DNA from: Diplolepis rosae
Taxonomy: Eukaryota; Arthropoda; Insecta; Hymenoptera; Diplolepididae
Reading direction: 5' to 3'
DNA length: 64,000 nucleotides
NCBI GenBank assembly: GCA_030998225.1
Contig: JAPYXD010000744.1
Span: 186,001-250,000, forward strand
Shown: positions 32,987 to 45,060 of the stretch, in pieces
How the letters are laid out: each line of letters begins with the position of its first letter
How positions within the stretch are numbered: position 1 is the first letter of the stretch
The notes under the pieces: model-generated
Seen by the model: the letters and a program-made list of their open reading frames with translations, nothing else
Database searches by the model: none
Told to the model about the DNA's origin: nothing
Made by a program: the position numbers and the translations under genes

Positions 32987-35900
32987 TTGTTTAGAATGAG
33001 TAATCCGGTTGACCCGATTTCGAGTGTTTTGAAGGACAGCCAGGTTCAAACGAAGGTTAACCACAGTTTGAACTCTGGTTCAAACGAATGTCAACCCGCT
33101 AGAAAAAGCATGAAAAATGCAAACAACTTTCAGTTGGGATGGTTTGAGGAGTTTCCGTCCTGGAGAGAGTGGATGCTTACATTAGCAGATGAAACAAGAT
33201 TTCATTGCAAAATTTGCAATAAAACGTTGCTATGTGGCAAATCGGAAATTGAAAAGCATGAAGCATCTTTATCACACAGTAAGAAACAAGAGTTTTCAAA
33301 TAAACTAGAATGTTATGGACTAGTGAGTGAAAATTCTTCTAATGTAACTGCCAATTCTTAGAGTGTTGATCCTTGTGTAGCAAGGTCTTCTGCTTCAGAT
33401 TTCACAAATTCAACGATTCCGGAGAGGGTTACTATCAAACAGAAAGTACAAGAAGCAGATATAAGGATTAGTACATTTTTCGTAGAGCATAATTTACCAT
33501 TCGCGATTTGATCAGAATTGATAGGACTTTTCCAAGTTATGGAACCTTCGGTTTTAAAAGACGTTAGATTGAGCCACACTAAAATGGTCCTACTTGTAAA
33601 TAACGTCGTATGTGCTGCTGAAACTGATCGCATGGCAAATATTTTACGTAAGCGATCATTTTCAGTGTACGAAGAGGAAACGACTGACAGGACTCTAGAA
33701 AAGTGTCTGTTATTACTGGTTCGACATGTGGAGCCAACGACAGTTTCTGTCAAGGTGGAATTGCTCCAGCTTATTAATGTAGATGCTTCGGAATGTTCTG
33801 CCTCTAAAATTTTTTATGTGTTCGAAAAGGCATTGTCCGGGCAGAAAATCCCTTTATCTAATATCTGTGCTTTAGCTTGTGATAATGCACAGGTGATGGT
33901 CGGCAATAGGTCCTCATTCAAAACAAAATTAAAGGAAAAAATCTGCCCGCTTCGCGGGCACATTCCCGTCGCGCGCTTTGCGCGCAGCTCGCTTCCGCTT
34001 CGCGCTCCGTTCCCTCTGGACCTCGCGCTTCGCGCTCGGTTTTGTCCTCTTCGCATACATTCAAGTTTATTTCTTATAATTTGATACTGTAGCTCAAACC
34101 AATTTTATAATAATATTACAGATGATGTGGATTACACATTTTCTCAAAGTCACTCTATTTCTTTTTCAATTTAAGTGAAACAGGAGATTCAATTTACTTA
34201 AGGCTCTATCAGCCTTAAGGAGCACATTCTCATCATGACGCTCGCGCTTCGCGCTCGATTTTCTGTATACATTTCAGTAACTTTTTAATAAATTACATGA
34301 TTAAATTAATTTATTTTCTTCCAAATCTCTCAAAAAGAAAAAACAATCGTAGACTTTATTTAAGGAAACGATTTTGCAGAACAACGCTTATTTCGTATCT
34401 CACATATTTTGGTGAAAAAAATCGAATTTTTTTAATATTAAAAATCAAAACATAAAATATACATCCTGTCCCGAAATGTCTTAATGAGAATTTGTAGACC
34501 TCATTTAGGCAAACAATTTTCCATCTAAACGTTTTTTTTTGTATCTCACATATTTTGTCTAATAAATGGAATTTTTTAATTTTAAACGTATTATTTGGAA
34601 TTGAAACGAAAAATATATGTTTTATCAGAAACTGCGTCAGTCAAAATTTGTAGATCTTTTTAAAACGAACAACTTTGTATTCTTACGTTTTTTTCGTATT
34701 TTACATATTATTGTTAAAAAATTGAATTTTGGATTTTCAATATTTTTTTTTTTAATTATAAAGAAAAATATGCATCGTATGAAAAAATGTTACAATTCAA
34801 ATTGGTAGATCTTTATGTATTCAATAATATTGTATCATAACGTTTTTTCGTATCTCGTATAATTTAACTGGAAAATGGAATTTTGATATTGACTTATTTC
34901 GAATTTGAATATGCTGTAACATTTCTAATTTTGATTTAATAAAAAAATGTTATCAGGATAATTTTTAGAGATTTATGAGCACTATCTATAACCAGTATTG
35001 AAATTTTTGATATTTTCAAAAAATTATTTTCAAAAACACAAAAGTAGTGCTCCATCCCTCAATTTTGATTGGATGTGGCTGGTTAACGAACTTGTCCTTA
35101 CTTTGTCGGCTCCGATAAAGTGTACCAAAGCTCAATTCAATCTGATAATTCTATCGAGAGTTATGCCGCACACGACCTACAGACAGACAGACAGACACTT
35201 TCGTAAAAACCATTTTTTCTGACTCAGGGGGTCTCAAAACGTAAAGATTTGATGAAAATTTTGAAAGTCATTTTTCACATAAAACCAATACCTTCTCATC
35301 CATGATGCGAATGTAAAAAGTCCCCGTTTAATTGTTTTCCCGTGTGTCTTGCATTCGTCGTCAATTTCAGCAAAATATGCTTGTGCCACAATGCCAGATG
35401 TAGAGGATTTAATCAAAGATTTGCCAGCTTTTCTTAATGCTAACTCCAAGCAAACGGCTATTTTTCGATCAATTGTTTTAAAATTAGGAAATGACTATCA
35501 AAAAATTCCTAGTCATTCTGAAACTCGCTGGCTTGGTCCGCTATCGATGCATAGATATTATAATAAATAATTGGAAAGTTATTCTTCAGTATCTTATGGT
35601 CCTCGTATCTGAGAAGGTAGAGAAGGTCAAAGACTTGTTAGGAAAAATGCAGAATCCTTTAACACTCGCATATTTCCCATTCTTGAAATTTACTTTGAAT
35701 AAGTTCAACGTATACAATACGAAATTTCAAAGTCGCGAAACAATGGTTCAGGAACTCCAGCCATACTCGGCTAAATTCTTCGTATGGATTCTTAGCAGTT
35801 ATTTGAAAGAGGGTCTTCTTCAACCCAATTTATTCTTTCAAATCATTAGAAATGTTAACTTTGCAGATCCTAGTAATCAAAAGCCGCTTCAAGACATTGA

Positions 35901-36477
35901 CGTTGGTAAGGAAACGCGAGAATATTTCCAGCAGCAACTTACAAACAAGAAGTTGCAAATAGTAGAAGTTAATCTATTTCTTCGTAATTGCTTGAAATTT
36001 TATGTCACAGCAAGCGAAGAAATTCGCAATCGACTTCCTTTTGATGACATCTTTTTGTCTCAAGTAGCTTTCTATGCTGATCGAAGCGAAACTTTTCCTA
36101 GGGTCTGGAAAGTTTGTCAAGATTTAGGGTCGTTTGATAGAATAAGGTTACGAAAAGAGTGGGATTCTTTACTCGAAATCAGACAAGAACTCAAAGAAAA
36201 GTGGTCGAATTTATCTTTTGACAAAATTTGGTCTAGTATCGGTGTATCTTCGACGAGTACAGGAGAAAAACTTTTTCCAAATTTGACCTCAGTATTGAAT
36301 CATGTTCGGAGTCTTCCTCATTCAAATGCTGAGGCGGAGCGAGGTTTCTCCATGCTCACGGACGCGAAAACTCCCAAAAGAAATCGCTTAGGAAACAGGA
36401 CGGTCAACTCAATTTGTGTTACTCGATCAGCCTTAAAGGCGAGAGCTAAAACAGCCAGAACAACGAGCACACTTTGA
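32987..36477 (+). pseudogene. hAT-superfamily transposase pseudogene
   Basis: Pieces in order: N-terminal finger (WREWMLTLADETRFHCKICN...GKSEIEKHEASLSH, BED-like Cys-Cys-His-His), then in the same frame ISTFFVEHNLPFAI and a middle part (ACDNAQVMVGNRSSFKTKL), then after an insertion SISAKYACATMPDVEDLIKD and SHSETRWLGPLSM, then in another frame the C-terminal dimerisation region LPHSNAEAERGFSMLTD...NRLGNRTVN. Defects: TAG at 33359-33361, TGA at ~33508-33510, a ~1.4 kb insertion from ~33945, and a frameshift near 35550. hAT transposases cut and paste DNA; this one is dead. It sits in the loop of the palindrome. Confidence 0.85.
33945..35338. repeat. Dispersed repeat inserted in the hAT gene
   Basis: Interrupts the hAT reading frame. 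Starts GC-rich (CGCGCTTTGCGCGC, CGCTTCGCGCTC), then AT-rich blocks, and ends near CACATAAAACCAATACCTTC. The same modules in order occur at 55620-57350, and part of them at 62100-62560. A GACAGACAGACAG run lies near 35185. No coding frame recognised. Confidence 0.75.
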
Positions 36478-37010
36478 AGCATTTGCAATTAATGACCGAA
36501 AATCTGTATGAGATGGCAGAAAGTTGTAGGGAAAGTGGTTTGTCGCTCTTCGCTCACGAAGGAGAGGATTAATTCTAATAGCCAAGGCATGGCGTTAATC
36601 AATTTCAAATCTCCTTCTTACTCACAAAATAATGACATTTTATTTCTTATTTCAGAGATACGTTCTTTATTCCTTTCTTCACGTGCCTCGGTATGGGCAT
36701 TTTTTAGTTTTATTTGTTATTTTGTGAGTAAGAAAACCTACTGAAAATGAGTAATATCACGCTTTGGGCATAAGTGAGAGGCAAGGGGACTCACAATAAT
36801 CAAGCACCCCAAAAAATCCCGAATTAATCAAACTTCTTCATTATTTGATTTAAAACAAAACATTTTTTGTTCGACGTAGAGTGGCATTTGATAGAGACAA
36901 GACTGAAGTACGGACTACATTTGTAGCATTTTTTACCATTTTGCTTCATTTTTTCCCTTTTTTCTTTTTGCTTGAAAGCAAAAACGCTTTTCGTTTCGTA
37001 GGACGTGGAC

Positions 37011-38383
37011 ATGATAATTCACCATAGCAACTCTATTATATTTAAATAATTCCTTCCTCGCTCTCCTTGGTGTGTGGCGTATTGCCCTTTTACAGGGGCC
37101 ATGTAAAAATTTTGAAGTTACTGAGATGTAACACTTGAAAAATTAGAAGTTTTAAAAATTTTTGCAAAAGGAAAAACGATGTGCCTTGAAAGTGTGTACA
37201 AGTCCTTGAATTTAAAATTCGAACGATTTTTATAAATAATTATCCTGTACATTTAAAGATACAATTTTTGTATTTGGAATAAGTTTTCTGCAATTAAGAA
37301 AAAATTTATTTAGAGTAGATAACATGTATTGAATTACTTATTACTAGTAAACTCTAACTCCGCGGTGGTGTGGAAAGAAGTTTTATTTCAGAATATTTGG
37401 GATTCTCTAAGAATCAACCAGCTGTTTTATTTTAATATTTCAAATATGTTACCTCTCTTTTATGTTTAGCGCAAAAGCTAGATCTAAAAAAAGCAAATAA
37501 AACCTATTTCTCTAATTGCCTCCAAGGTAAGAGCCGAATTTATGCAAACGATTGTTAAAGGTTTTAAAAGTTTTCGCTTTAATTTAAAAAGCAAGTCTTC
37601 ATAGTATTTTACTAAGTAATGAAAGTATGTCTACAATTGTTTTCCTGAATCCTACCCAAAGGTCAAATATGGTGCAAAAATGTCGTAAAATATGAAAAAT
37701 GACTACGTACATTGAAGAAGTTTTTCTAAATCGATATGTATCATATTCGAATAATATTTAGGAATATTTATTAAAATATTCATCTTCTAAATTTGTTTGA
37801 TTAATGTACAGAGTACACTTTATATTTAAAATTTGTACATAGAATTTCATTAAAAGTTTCTTCTATCGGTATTCAAAACTTTCAACAATTTTACAAGATC
37901 AGTCAAATGCAAAATTTGACAGAGTATTTAATCAAAATATTTACACTTATTTTTTTAATATTTTGAAAAGAATTTGACTAAAATAATGATTAATAAGATT
38001 TTGTAAAATTGTGGGAATATTGGAACGCTGCAAGATTAAATTTTGAGTAAAATGTCCAATTAATGAATGTTTAAAGAATTGAGTGAAAGCATCAATTAAA
38101 AAATGTTTTTACTTCATAAATTTGATTAATTGCAGTAATAAGAAAAGTTTGACTTTCTATAAAGCATTTCATTTTTCTGATTAAAATTCTATGCATACGT
38201 CACTAAAACGTAAGATTAAAAAACTTTAAACTGCTTTTACCATCAATCCATGAATGTGGATTTTAAACCGTAATTTAATGTGTCTTATTTTTTTTGATAT
38301 AATATTTTTACACATAATTTTTTGCTTAAAGTAGCCGAATTACTCGATTGAAAATTGGTCAACTTGTATATTTCAAGTAAATC
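37011..38383. repeat. Large palindrome, right arm
   Basis: Reverse complement of 29391-30878, with the ~105 bp deletion noted there. The outer end (CTTGTATATTTCAA) directly abuts a mariner fragment. Confidence 0.9.
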
Positions 38384-38816
38384 ATGCGTTGATCGAAAAA
38401 CAGCCGGAATGGGCCCGAAGACATGGCAAAGTTATCCTACAACATGACAACGCACCGTCTCATTACCGCTAAAGTGGTCAAGAACACATTAAAAGCATTG
38501 AATTGGGAAATATTATCGCACCCACCGTACTCTCCAGACCTCGCCCCGTCCGACTATCACCTTTTCGAATTGATGGGACACTCACTCGCAGAGCAGCGCT
38601 TCGCCAATTTTGAAGAAGTCGAAAAATGGCTCGTCGAATGGTTTGCCTTGAAAGAGAAAAAGTTTTTTTGAAATGGTATCCATGATTTGCCTGAAAGATG
38701 GGCAAAATGTGTAGAATCCAATGGTCAATACTTTGAGTAATAAATTTTTGAGATTCCCTTGACAATTAAGTGTTTTCTTTATTGAAAAAACCGGCAAACG
38801 TCAACTAACACCCCTG
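38384..38816 (+). mobile_element. Mariner 3' fragment
   Basis: Encodes VILQHDNAPSHYR, then after a two-base shift TAKVVKNTLKALNWEIL, HPPYSPDLAPSDYHLFELMG (the second and third catalytic Asp region, 34-residue spacing as in mariner), and EKWLVEWFALKEKKFF. TGG has become TGA there; the normal C-terminus (GIHDLPERWAKCVESNGQYF) follows. The 3' end reads ACTAACACCCCTGG then TA at 38817. The first catalytic Asp and the N-terminus are missing. Confidence 0.85.
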
Positions 38817-39061
38817 GTATACTCAATAATTATAAATTTGTAAATGTAACAAAAAATATTAATTAATATAAAATATTCTAGTACATATTCTTAACACATT
38901 TAAAATTTTTAACATGTACAGATCGATGATGACTAGTTAAGTGTCGCAAAGCTTGGCTGCTTTTTTTTCAAGACGCTAAATTTTAAATTTCAGCCATTTC
39001 CTGTCTTACGAATTGTCTCATTCTTATTTAAAATAAAATTAAATCACATATGCTAACATCT
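38817..39061 (-). pseudogene. Third copy of THAP/P-like transposase 3' end
   Basis: 38817-39061 matches 13680-13915 closely: TTGTAAATGTAACAAAAAAT, CATGTACAGATCGATGATGA, CGCAAAGCTTGGCTGC, CCATTTCCTGTCTTACGAAT. The frame is damaged by a short deletion. It begins at the mariner's TA, suggesting the mariner inserted into or next to this element. Confidence 0.6.
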
Positions 39062-39126
39062 CTTACTCTAGAGTTTCTCTCTTTTCTTTTGAAATCTCGG
39101 CGGCTTGAGTCACTACGAAACAAATT

Positions 39127-39904
39127 GAGTATATCCGAAGCACGAAGGAATAATAAGGAGACCTATCTCCATGTAAGCGACTTGGCAGGAGCAACGGCAC
39201 GCTAAGTGCTCGGCTTGTAAGTTGGAAGTAGTTGAAAGGAGTGCGCAAGTGCGCAGTTGTCCTCTTTTTACTCACGAGAAAATGTGCGAGTGAGACGAAT
39301 TTGTCAAATTGTCAAATTGATCTAAGCCAGAGTGGTTATGTTGATTGATTTTTTGATCATTTGCAAGCGGCAGATATTTGTTCAATTTCAATTTAGTTAA
39401 AAAAAAAAAAAAAATTATTATCTCAGAACTCATATAAAGCTAATGGAGTGCACTATAAAAGTGGTAAGTATATATCGAATATAATAAGATTGTAAATCTT
39501 GAAATTGAAATTATGGTATTTGTTATTACGTCGTAAATCGTGTGTAAAATAATGTTGAATAGTTTTTTCCTTTAAAGGTGAGGGAATTTAATCCGAGAAA
39601 TTTGCAAGATTTTGAAGATCGCATATAATATAATATAATGCATTTAATATAATGCATTTTTTTCTTAGCAATGTCGTGTCGCGTACCGGGTTGCATAACC
39701 TCTCTGGCTTTGATCAATTTGACAAGTTCGTCTCACTCGCACATTTTACCGTGAGTAAGAAGAGGACAACTGCGCACTTGCGCACTCCTTTCCACTACTT
39801 TCAACTTACAAGCCGGGCACTTACCGTGCCGTTGCTCCTGCCAGATTCGGAAAAGTTTCCCATGGCAGTTTGATCTCCTTATTATTCCTTCGTGATCCGA
39901 AGTC
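39127..39904. mobile_element. Foldback element, ~215 bp arms
   Basis: 39127-39345 pairs with 39692-39904 (CACGAAGGAATAATAAGGAG with CTCCTTATTATTCCTTCGTG; GTGCGCAAGTGCGCAGTTGT with ACAACTGCGCACTTGCGCAC). The ~345 bp loop is AT-rich and non-coding. Confidence 0.8.
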
Positions 39905-40344
39905 AATCGTCACGCCGAATCGCATATCATATGGTGCTTTCATACCTTTCCGGCTGCGCGTCGGAGATTCATTTAGAGTACTTTATTGGCACATTACGTT
40001 GCTCAATAAGCAGGATTTAACAGAATAGAACATTCAACTACTGTAAAAAACTAGAGAGAGAGAGAGAGGGACAGAGAGAAAATGACAAAATTCGTCGTCT
40101 GAACAGTTATCATGAAATCGCTATGAAGTTGTTTTCTGTTAAATGTTCCAAACCTTTCTGTGTACTCAAATCTACGCGAACACGAGTCTTGGAAAATCAA
40201 CGCGAGCTATATGCGCATTATCTTTTAGATCACAAATGATAGAAAAAGATTACTTTTGCTGATTCTGGAATTTTTATTATTTTTTTAATTGATAGTTTAA
40301 ATATTACAACTTTTTGGCAAGACCGTAAAATGTGAATAATATGA
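39905..40344. other. No gene seen
   Basis: Includes a short (GA)n run at ~40052-40075; otherwise unremarkable AT-rich DNA. Confidence 0.4.
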
Positions 40345-40672
40345 AATCAAAATTTTATAGAATTCGAAATCTTTCTGTAGAAAATGAGACGCTTTCGACT
40401 GTCTTGGGATTCGAGCCCAGGCCTTTCGACTAGCAGTTGACTGCTCTAACCAACTGAGCTACACGGCACTGTCTTACGGCTGTAATGACTTTCAAATTAG
40501 ATGGTTGAATTCGAAATTTTTGCCACTGCCTACATTATTGTAGGATAATTAGTCGCTTATCAGATAGAATATATTTCCGACAGGTGTCCTCGTAGACTCT
40601 TATATCGCAATAATGCAAATTAAATTCTGATTTTATAGAATTTGAAATCTTTCTGTGAAAAAAGAGACGCTT
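40345..40672. repeat. ~50 bp direct repeats around the tRNA-like sequence
   Basis: TTTTATAGAATTCGAAATCT...GAGACGCTTT at ~40353-40398 recurs at ~40624-40670 with few changes. The copies are ~270 bp apart and enclose the tRNA-like sequence. Confidence 0.6.
40397..40468 (-). tRNA. tRNA-like sequence (tRNA pseudogene or tRNA-derived repeat)
   Basis: Minus strand: GCCGTGTA, a perfect D arm GCTCAGTTGGTTAGAGC, an anticodon-arm region TCAACTGCTAGTCGA (loop CTGCTAG, nominal GCT), and a T arm CTGGGCTCGAATCCCAA. The acceptor strands pair poorly, and a GCT tRNA should have a long variable arm, which is absent. This argues against a working tRNA-Ser. Box A- and B-like sequences are present. Confidence 0.5.
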
Positions 40673-41205
40673 TTGAATTAATTTGAAAATATGAAATCAT
40701 ACTTTAAATAATATTATATCCACATTATCCGAAAAATGAAAGGTTGTGTCGAATTTCTATTAACTCATTTAAAATTGAAAAATTTGCATCCTTTCAGTTT
40801 TAACTCCTAAAATTCTCAAAATCATCTGAGGAGTGCATTTTCATGCTCAGACATTAATGTAAAATGATCAATGAAAAATGAGTGATTTGGAAAGTTTTGA
40901 ATTGATTTCAATATAAGAAATTTTTTTTTTATTTGAAAGATAAAATCCAATGAAAGAACTTATTCATACTTAGATAAATGAGGTGTTTCAACATTTTTAC
41001 GTCTGAAATAATAAAAATAATAAAAATTATCAAATAAAAATTTGGGAAAAGCTAATGCATTGACTAATTTTTTGCTACATTAAATTTTTTTTTTAATTTG
41101 TAAAAAATTTCTTTGTTCTACAATAGTTGATGCTCATTATATTATTTGAATGATATAGATATAATATTATTTAAAATATATAGATATAATTTAATTCAAA
41201 CATAT
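40673..41205. other. No gene seen
   Basis: AT-rich sequence without recognisable features. Confidence 0.4.
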
Positions 41206-42562
41206 TAGGTGCGCAACTAAGTTCCCGCTGTTTTTTTTATGAAAATGTAACTTTTTTGTGAAGAAATGGTTACAAATGAATCATTCAAAGTATTGCTTTA
41301 AACTTCGCGGGCAGTTGGTTCCGGCTTAAAGTCGCGTACGACTCTTCCGTCATCCGTTCACCCGGGACTCCCATCCGCGCCCACACGCCCTTTAGGCAAA
41401 GCGACTAGCCGTGTCTACCAGGAGAGCAATAAAAAGATCCCTCTCCCGTACGTCGCGGACAGCCGAGTCCGCCCGAGACGCAGGACCGGCAGTGCAGGCT
41501 CCGATGTGATTTCTACTGGTCCTAGTTCTTGCCGCGCTCCACAAGCCCATCGAGCTCCCTCGTCTTCATCACCAGGGTAACGAATGACTCGCTAAGCATC
41601 CATGTTTGTTTAGATTGGAGCACGACAGAGACCATAATTTCAGGAGTGAGTTGTGCGCCCACTGCCTGACCGACAGCCTCCCTTGCCACGCCCCATCTGG
41701 CACAGAAAAAGAGTGTGTGCTCTGCATTTTCCACAGGGGAATCGCAGTAGCAACACGTCTTTTTCTGCAGATTGGTTAAGCAGTGAGCTCTTAAGGAGCC
41801 AAAAGGTCTCCTTCCTTCCCTCCGCCAATAAGTCTATTGGAGGCACGCTCGCCAGGACCAGCACAGCACCCGTCGACACAGTTGGGTATGTTGAGACAAT
41901 TCACAACACCACACCTCTCTGTGCCAAGAACAGCTTCTTCTGGATAGCATGGTAGTTAAGGGCACTTGTCCAGACCGGAGATGCATAAAGCAGCTTCGAT
42001 TTAACCACGCTCGCCACCAGCCTTCTCTTAGCTTCCCTGGAACCACCAATGTTGGGCATGAGCCGAGTCAAAGTGGCTCCAAATTGAATGGCTTTGGCAG
42101 TCGCAATCTACAGGAGTTCGCCGAAGCTAAGCCTTCGATCCAACTGCACACCCAGGTACTTAATGCTCATTCTCTACTCAATCTCATTTTCCCCGAGGAC
42201 GACAGGAATAAGTAATAATCGGACGGCTCAATATCTGGGTAATACGGCGGGTGGGGTAGGACTTCCCATTTGAGAGTTTCCAGGTAGGTTTTAACGGGTT
42301 TGGAAACGTGAGGTGGAGCGTTGTCATACTGTTGAATTACTTTTTCGTGCCTCTGATCTTATTATGACCGTTTTTCGCGCAGTATTCGGCTCAAACGCAC
42401 TAATTGCGTTCGATACCGTTCACGTTGTTTCACTCAGAGCAGCATCTCTGTTAACTTCTTGGAGCTCTCGATGCGCTTTAGCTTCCGTTTTCTTTGAATG
42501 AAAGAAGAAAATCAACACTTCCCGCAAATGACGATTATTTGGCACAAAATCAGACATTTCCA
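41206..42562 (-). mobile_element. Mariner, deleted and interrupted by LINE C
   Basis: The 3' terminus on the minus strand lies at 41206 (TTAGGTGCGCAACTAAGTTC read from the + strand, preceded by TA). N-terminal transposase starts at 42558: MSDFVPNNRHLREVLIFFFH then KKTEAKAHRELQEVNRDAA. The middle is deleted. The catalytic part follows at ~42345-42205: EKVIQQYDNAPPHVSKPVKT, YLETLKWEVLPHPPYYPDIE, PSDYYLF. LINE C (41294-42205) separates this from the 3' terminus. The 5' terminus is not found. Confidence 0.75.
41294..42205 (-). mobile_element. LINE copy C, fragment inside mariner
   Basis: Degraded ORF2 3' part and 3' UTR. Frames give STGAVLVLASVPPIDLLAEG, VENAEHTLFFCARWGVA, and VGAQLTPEIMVSVVLQS. 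The last ~135 bp with the poly(A) tail are absent. It shares VGAQLTP and CARWGVA with copy D, not with A and B (VGSELTP, CAKWGVA), so two subfamilies are present. Confidence 0.8.
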
Positions 42563-43095
42563 CACAAGCAAAAGTATATGACTCCAAAACAAAATCACTA
42601 ATGTGCAAAACGGTTTGTTCACCATATGCATTTTGCACTGTCAGTAGGCTCATTTTGAATGCATGGAAAATCTTAGCGTTTTGCGGTCGCATATTAGGCC
42701 AATTATGTATAAATTTCGGTAAATCCGATGGATGTGTTATTGACAAATGTTGCCTACGATATTGCTATCGGGGAAAGAAGCCACATTCGGATCTGACACT
42801 AGCTGGGTACAGCGATCCATCCGTATAAATCGCAATGCAATCTGTATAGTAAGATTTTATATACTCCATGTGTGCCAAATCTGAGTTAACAGTGTCCTTA
42901 AGGCCATGTCGTGGGTAGGCCACGTGACCAGGCTAACAATTTTTCTTTCGCCCATATAACTTTTTTTGTAATGAAAATACCATTTTAAAACTTTGGGAAA
43001 TATTGGGGAGAATAATAAACTACGTTTATCCGCTTTATTTGGGTAAAACTTCCGAAAAACATTTTTTCCGAAGAAATTAAATATGGATGTTATGC
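42563..43095. other. No gene recognised
   Basis: Short open frames only. The expected mariner 5' terminus was looked for and not found. Confidence 0.4.
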
Positions 43096-43600
43096 TCAGC
43101 AAAGTGCTCGAGCCTGCTTACGCATAGATGAAGTCAATGAAATACGTCTATAGTCCTTACCACTCGGTTTCGAGATAAAAACAACGTAAGAGGACCTCCA
43201 GCAGGACGAATATGACGAAAACCTGAACATGAAATTAAAGAGACGAAGGACAAAGAAACCAGTGTCGGCGGAAAACCTACGAAGAAATTCATATGTAAGA
43301 CCAACCAAACCCTAGAAGGTTCTGGTTATACAGACTGCCATAGCCGATTCAAACTCTACTTGCGAGAACGGCTTGTCAAAAACCTCAGAGATAGAAAAGT
43401 CCCGTTTCACTAGGATGTCCGAAGGAGGAATGTCCCCACGACTCATCCTGCAAGGTCTTAAATACCGGGGAATTGGGATCGGTCAGAACGTTGGTTCTGT
43501 TCGCTCAAGATCTCGAAGACAGGGCCCGGAGAGTGCTTCATATTCTGGCAATACCTCGGGAAGGGTCGAGCGATTCACAGAAAGCTTTGAATAATGAGCG
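43096..43600 (-). pseudogene. Second LINE family, RT fragment
   Basis: Minus strand: SDILVKRDFSISEVFDKPFS and VEFESAMAVCI, then LTYEFLRRFS, and after a shift CWRSSYVVFISKPSGKDYRR, ISLTSSMRK. This is the linker and first RT blocks of an I/Jockey-type LINE (PFS..E.E.A, GL.YE.L, W..S.VV.I.KPGKD.RPISLTS). It is broken in several frames and unlike LINE copies A to D. Confidence 0.6.
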
Positions 43601-44454
43601 CCTCTGTTGTTTTAAGAACCGATTAACTTAATTAAATTAATCTTCCGGGTACCATCCATCATAGCGGATGCAGCCTTCTTCTCCTGACCACGCCACCCAC
43701 CCTAGTTGCACCGTACACGTGCAGGTGCTTTAAAACAGACTGATGTTCTATCGGTTGCTATATGTTATCTGCATTTTTGTGAGCTAAATTGAACTAAAAA
43801 ATTATTATAAAGTTCATTAATTGTTATATTTGATAATTTATAAATTCGGCCTTATATGCCAACACATCGTTCGTGGTGCCTTGAACGTTTCCGATCCCTC
43901 CCCATTTACAGGCATGGAGTCGCTTGGTTTCGCTCCGCTGTCGGATAAAAGTAATTTATTCACGCTATATCTTTAAAGCTTTAGGTACATGCTTCTGATA
44001 ATATAATGTTATAGACAGAAACCTCCCAAAATTTCAACCAGATCAATCAATAACTTTTTGCGCTACAGCACGAGCAGTTTTTGAAAATGCAGTCTTATAA
44101 TAATCGCGTTTGAAGCCCCAATACGGTAAAACTATTCGTCTTAGTGACTTACCGATCAATCAGCGATTCCAGGCACATATAATAAGCCTTCTGCCTCCTA
44201 GAATAGCTGGTTATCTTCGGTTTGCTGCTGGTTTCGGCCTGTACGAGCTGCTTTTGTCTCAGAAATATTCATCCGGCTCTGTCTCGCTACTCGCGCCTCA
44301 TCGGTGTTTTCGTCGAAAACTTTGGAGTAGGTGTCAATAATTATATTTAACTTGTTCATAGCTCCGATAATGGAGGTGTAACCTTCAATAAATATCCTGC
44401 TAACAATGTAGGCTGAAATTTCCATATTTTTTAATCTAGAATGCAGTTACACGC

Positions 44455-44457
<3 letters not shown>
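43601..44457. other. No gene recognised
   Basis: 43900-44110 has the look of an old repeat (GGAGTCGCTTGG, GTCGGATAAAAG), but no coding is supported. Confidence 0.35.

Positions 44458-44507
<50 letters not shown>
44458..44507. repeat. (TA)n microsatellite
   Basis: About 25 TA units ending at CAGGG, the end of a Tc1/mariner-like relic. Confidence 0.9.
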
Positions 44508-44509
<2 letters not shown>

Positions 44510-45060
44510 GGTGAAGCACATAAAGTGTCACAGAGTGATAGAACTCAAACTATTGATCATATTATAAAATGTTATCGGTGGAGGCGCTGAAACTACGTCA
44601 AGGTCAATTCCACTTTTTTTAATGGAACCATGTATTTTTTTTCGATGACATTATTACCGATTATAAGACGAACTCAGCGACCGACAACACAAGGTCATTC
44701 TAGTCACGCAAAGTATGAAAATAGTCGAAAAATAAAAAAATATCGGAATAATCACTTTCAAAGGATCCACTAACCTTGGTTTGTGTCTACCTACAGAAGA
44801 TGCTCGAAGTGATGGCTCTCGACTTGCAAACATTTGTTAATTCGCTGATGAAAAGACCGTCTCACTTCAGCCAACATTTGTGGTGTAATTTCGGTACATG
44901 CTTGGTGTATTCTTTCTTTCATGTCGTTAGGCATGGTAGGTGCTACAGCCATTACGGGTTTTTTGACAAAACCCGATAAAAAGTAATCTGGTGATGTTAG
45001 ATCTGGCGAACGAGGTGGCTAAGCTACATGGCTGCCTTGTTCTATCCACTTTTCGCCATG
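44508..45060 (-). mobile_element. Tc1/mariner-superfamily transposon 3' end
   Basis: Transposase C-terminus on the minus strand, 45060-44791: GEKWIEQGSHVA, stop, PPRSPDLTSPDYFLSGFVKK, MPNDMKERIHQACTEITPQM, RRSFHQRINKCLQVESHHFE, HLL and TAG. PPRSPDLT.DYFL is the last catalytic block of the DDE family. An in-frame TAG (45021-45019) replaces the usual Trp. The terminus CACCCTG lies against the (TA)n tract, consistent with insertion at TA. The N-terminal part is absent. Confidence 0.75.

Noticed and set aside
40397..40468. Functional tRNA-Ser(GCT)
   Set aside because: Acceptor strands mispair and the long variable arm is missing; kept only as tRNA-like.
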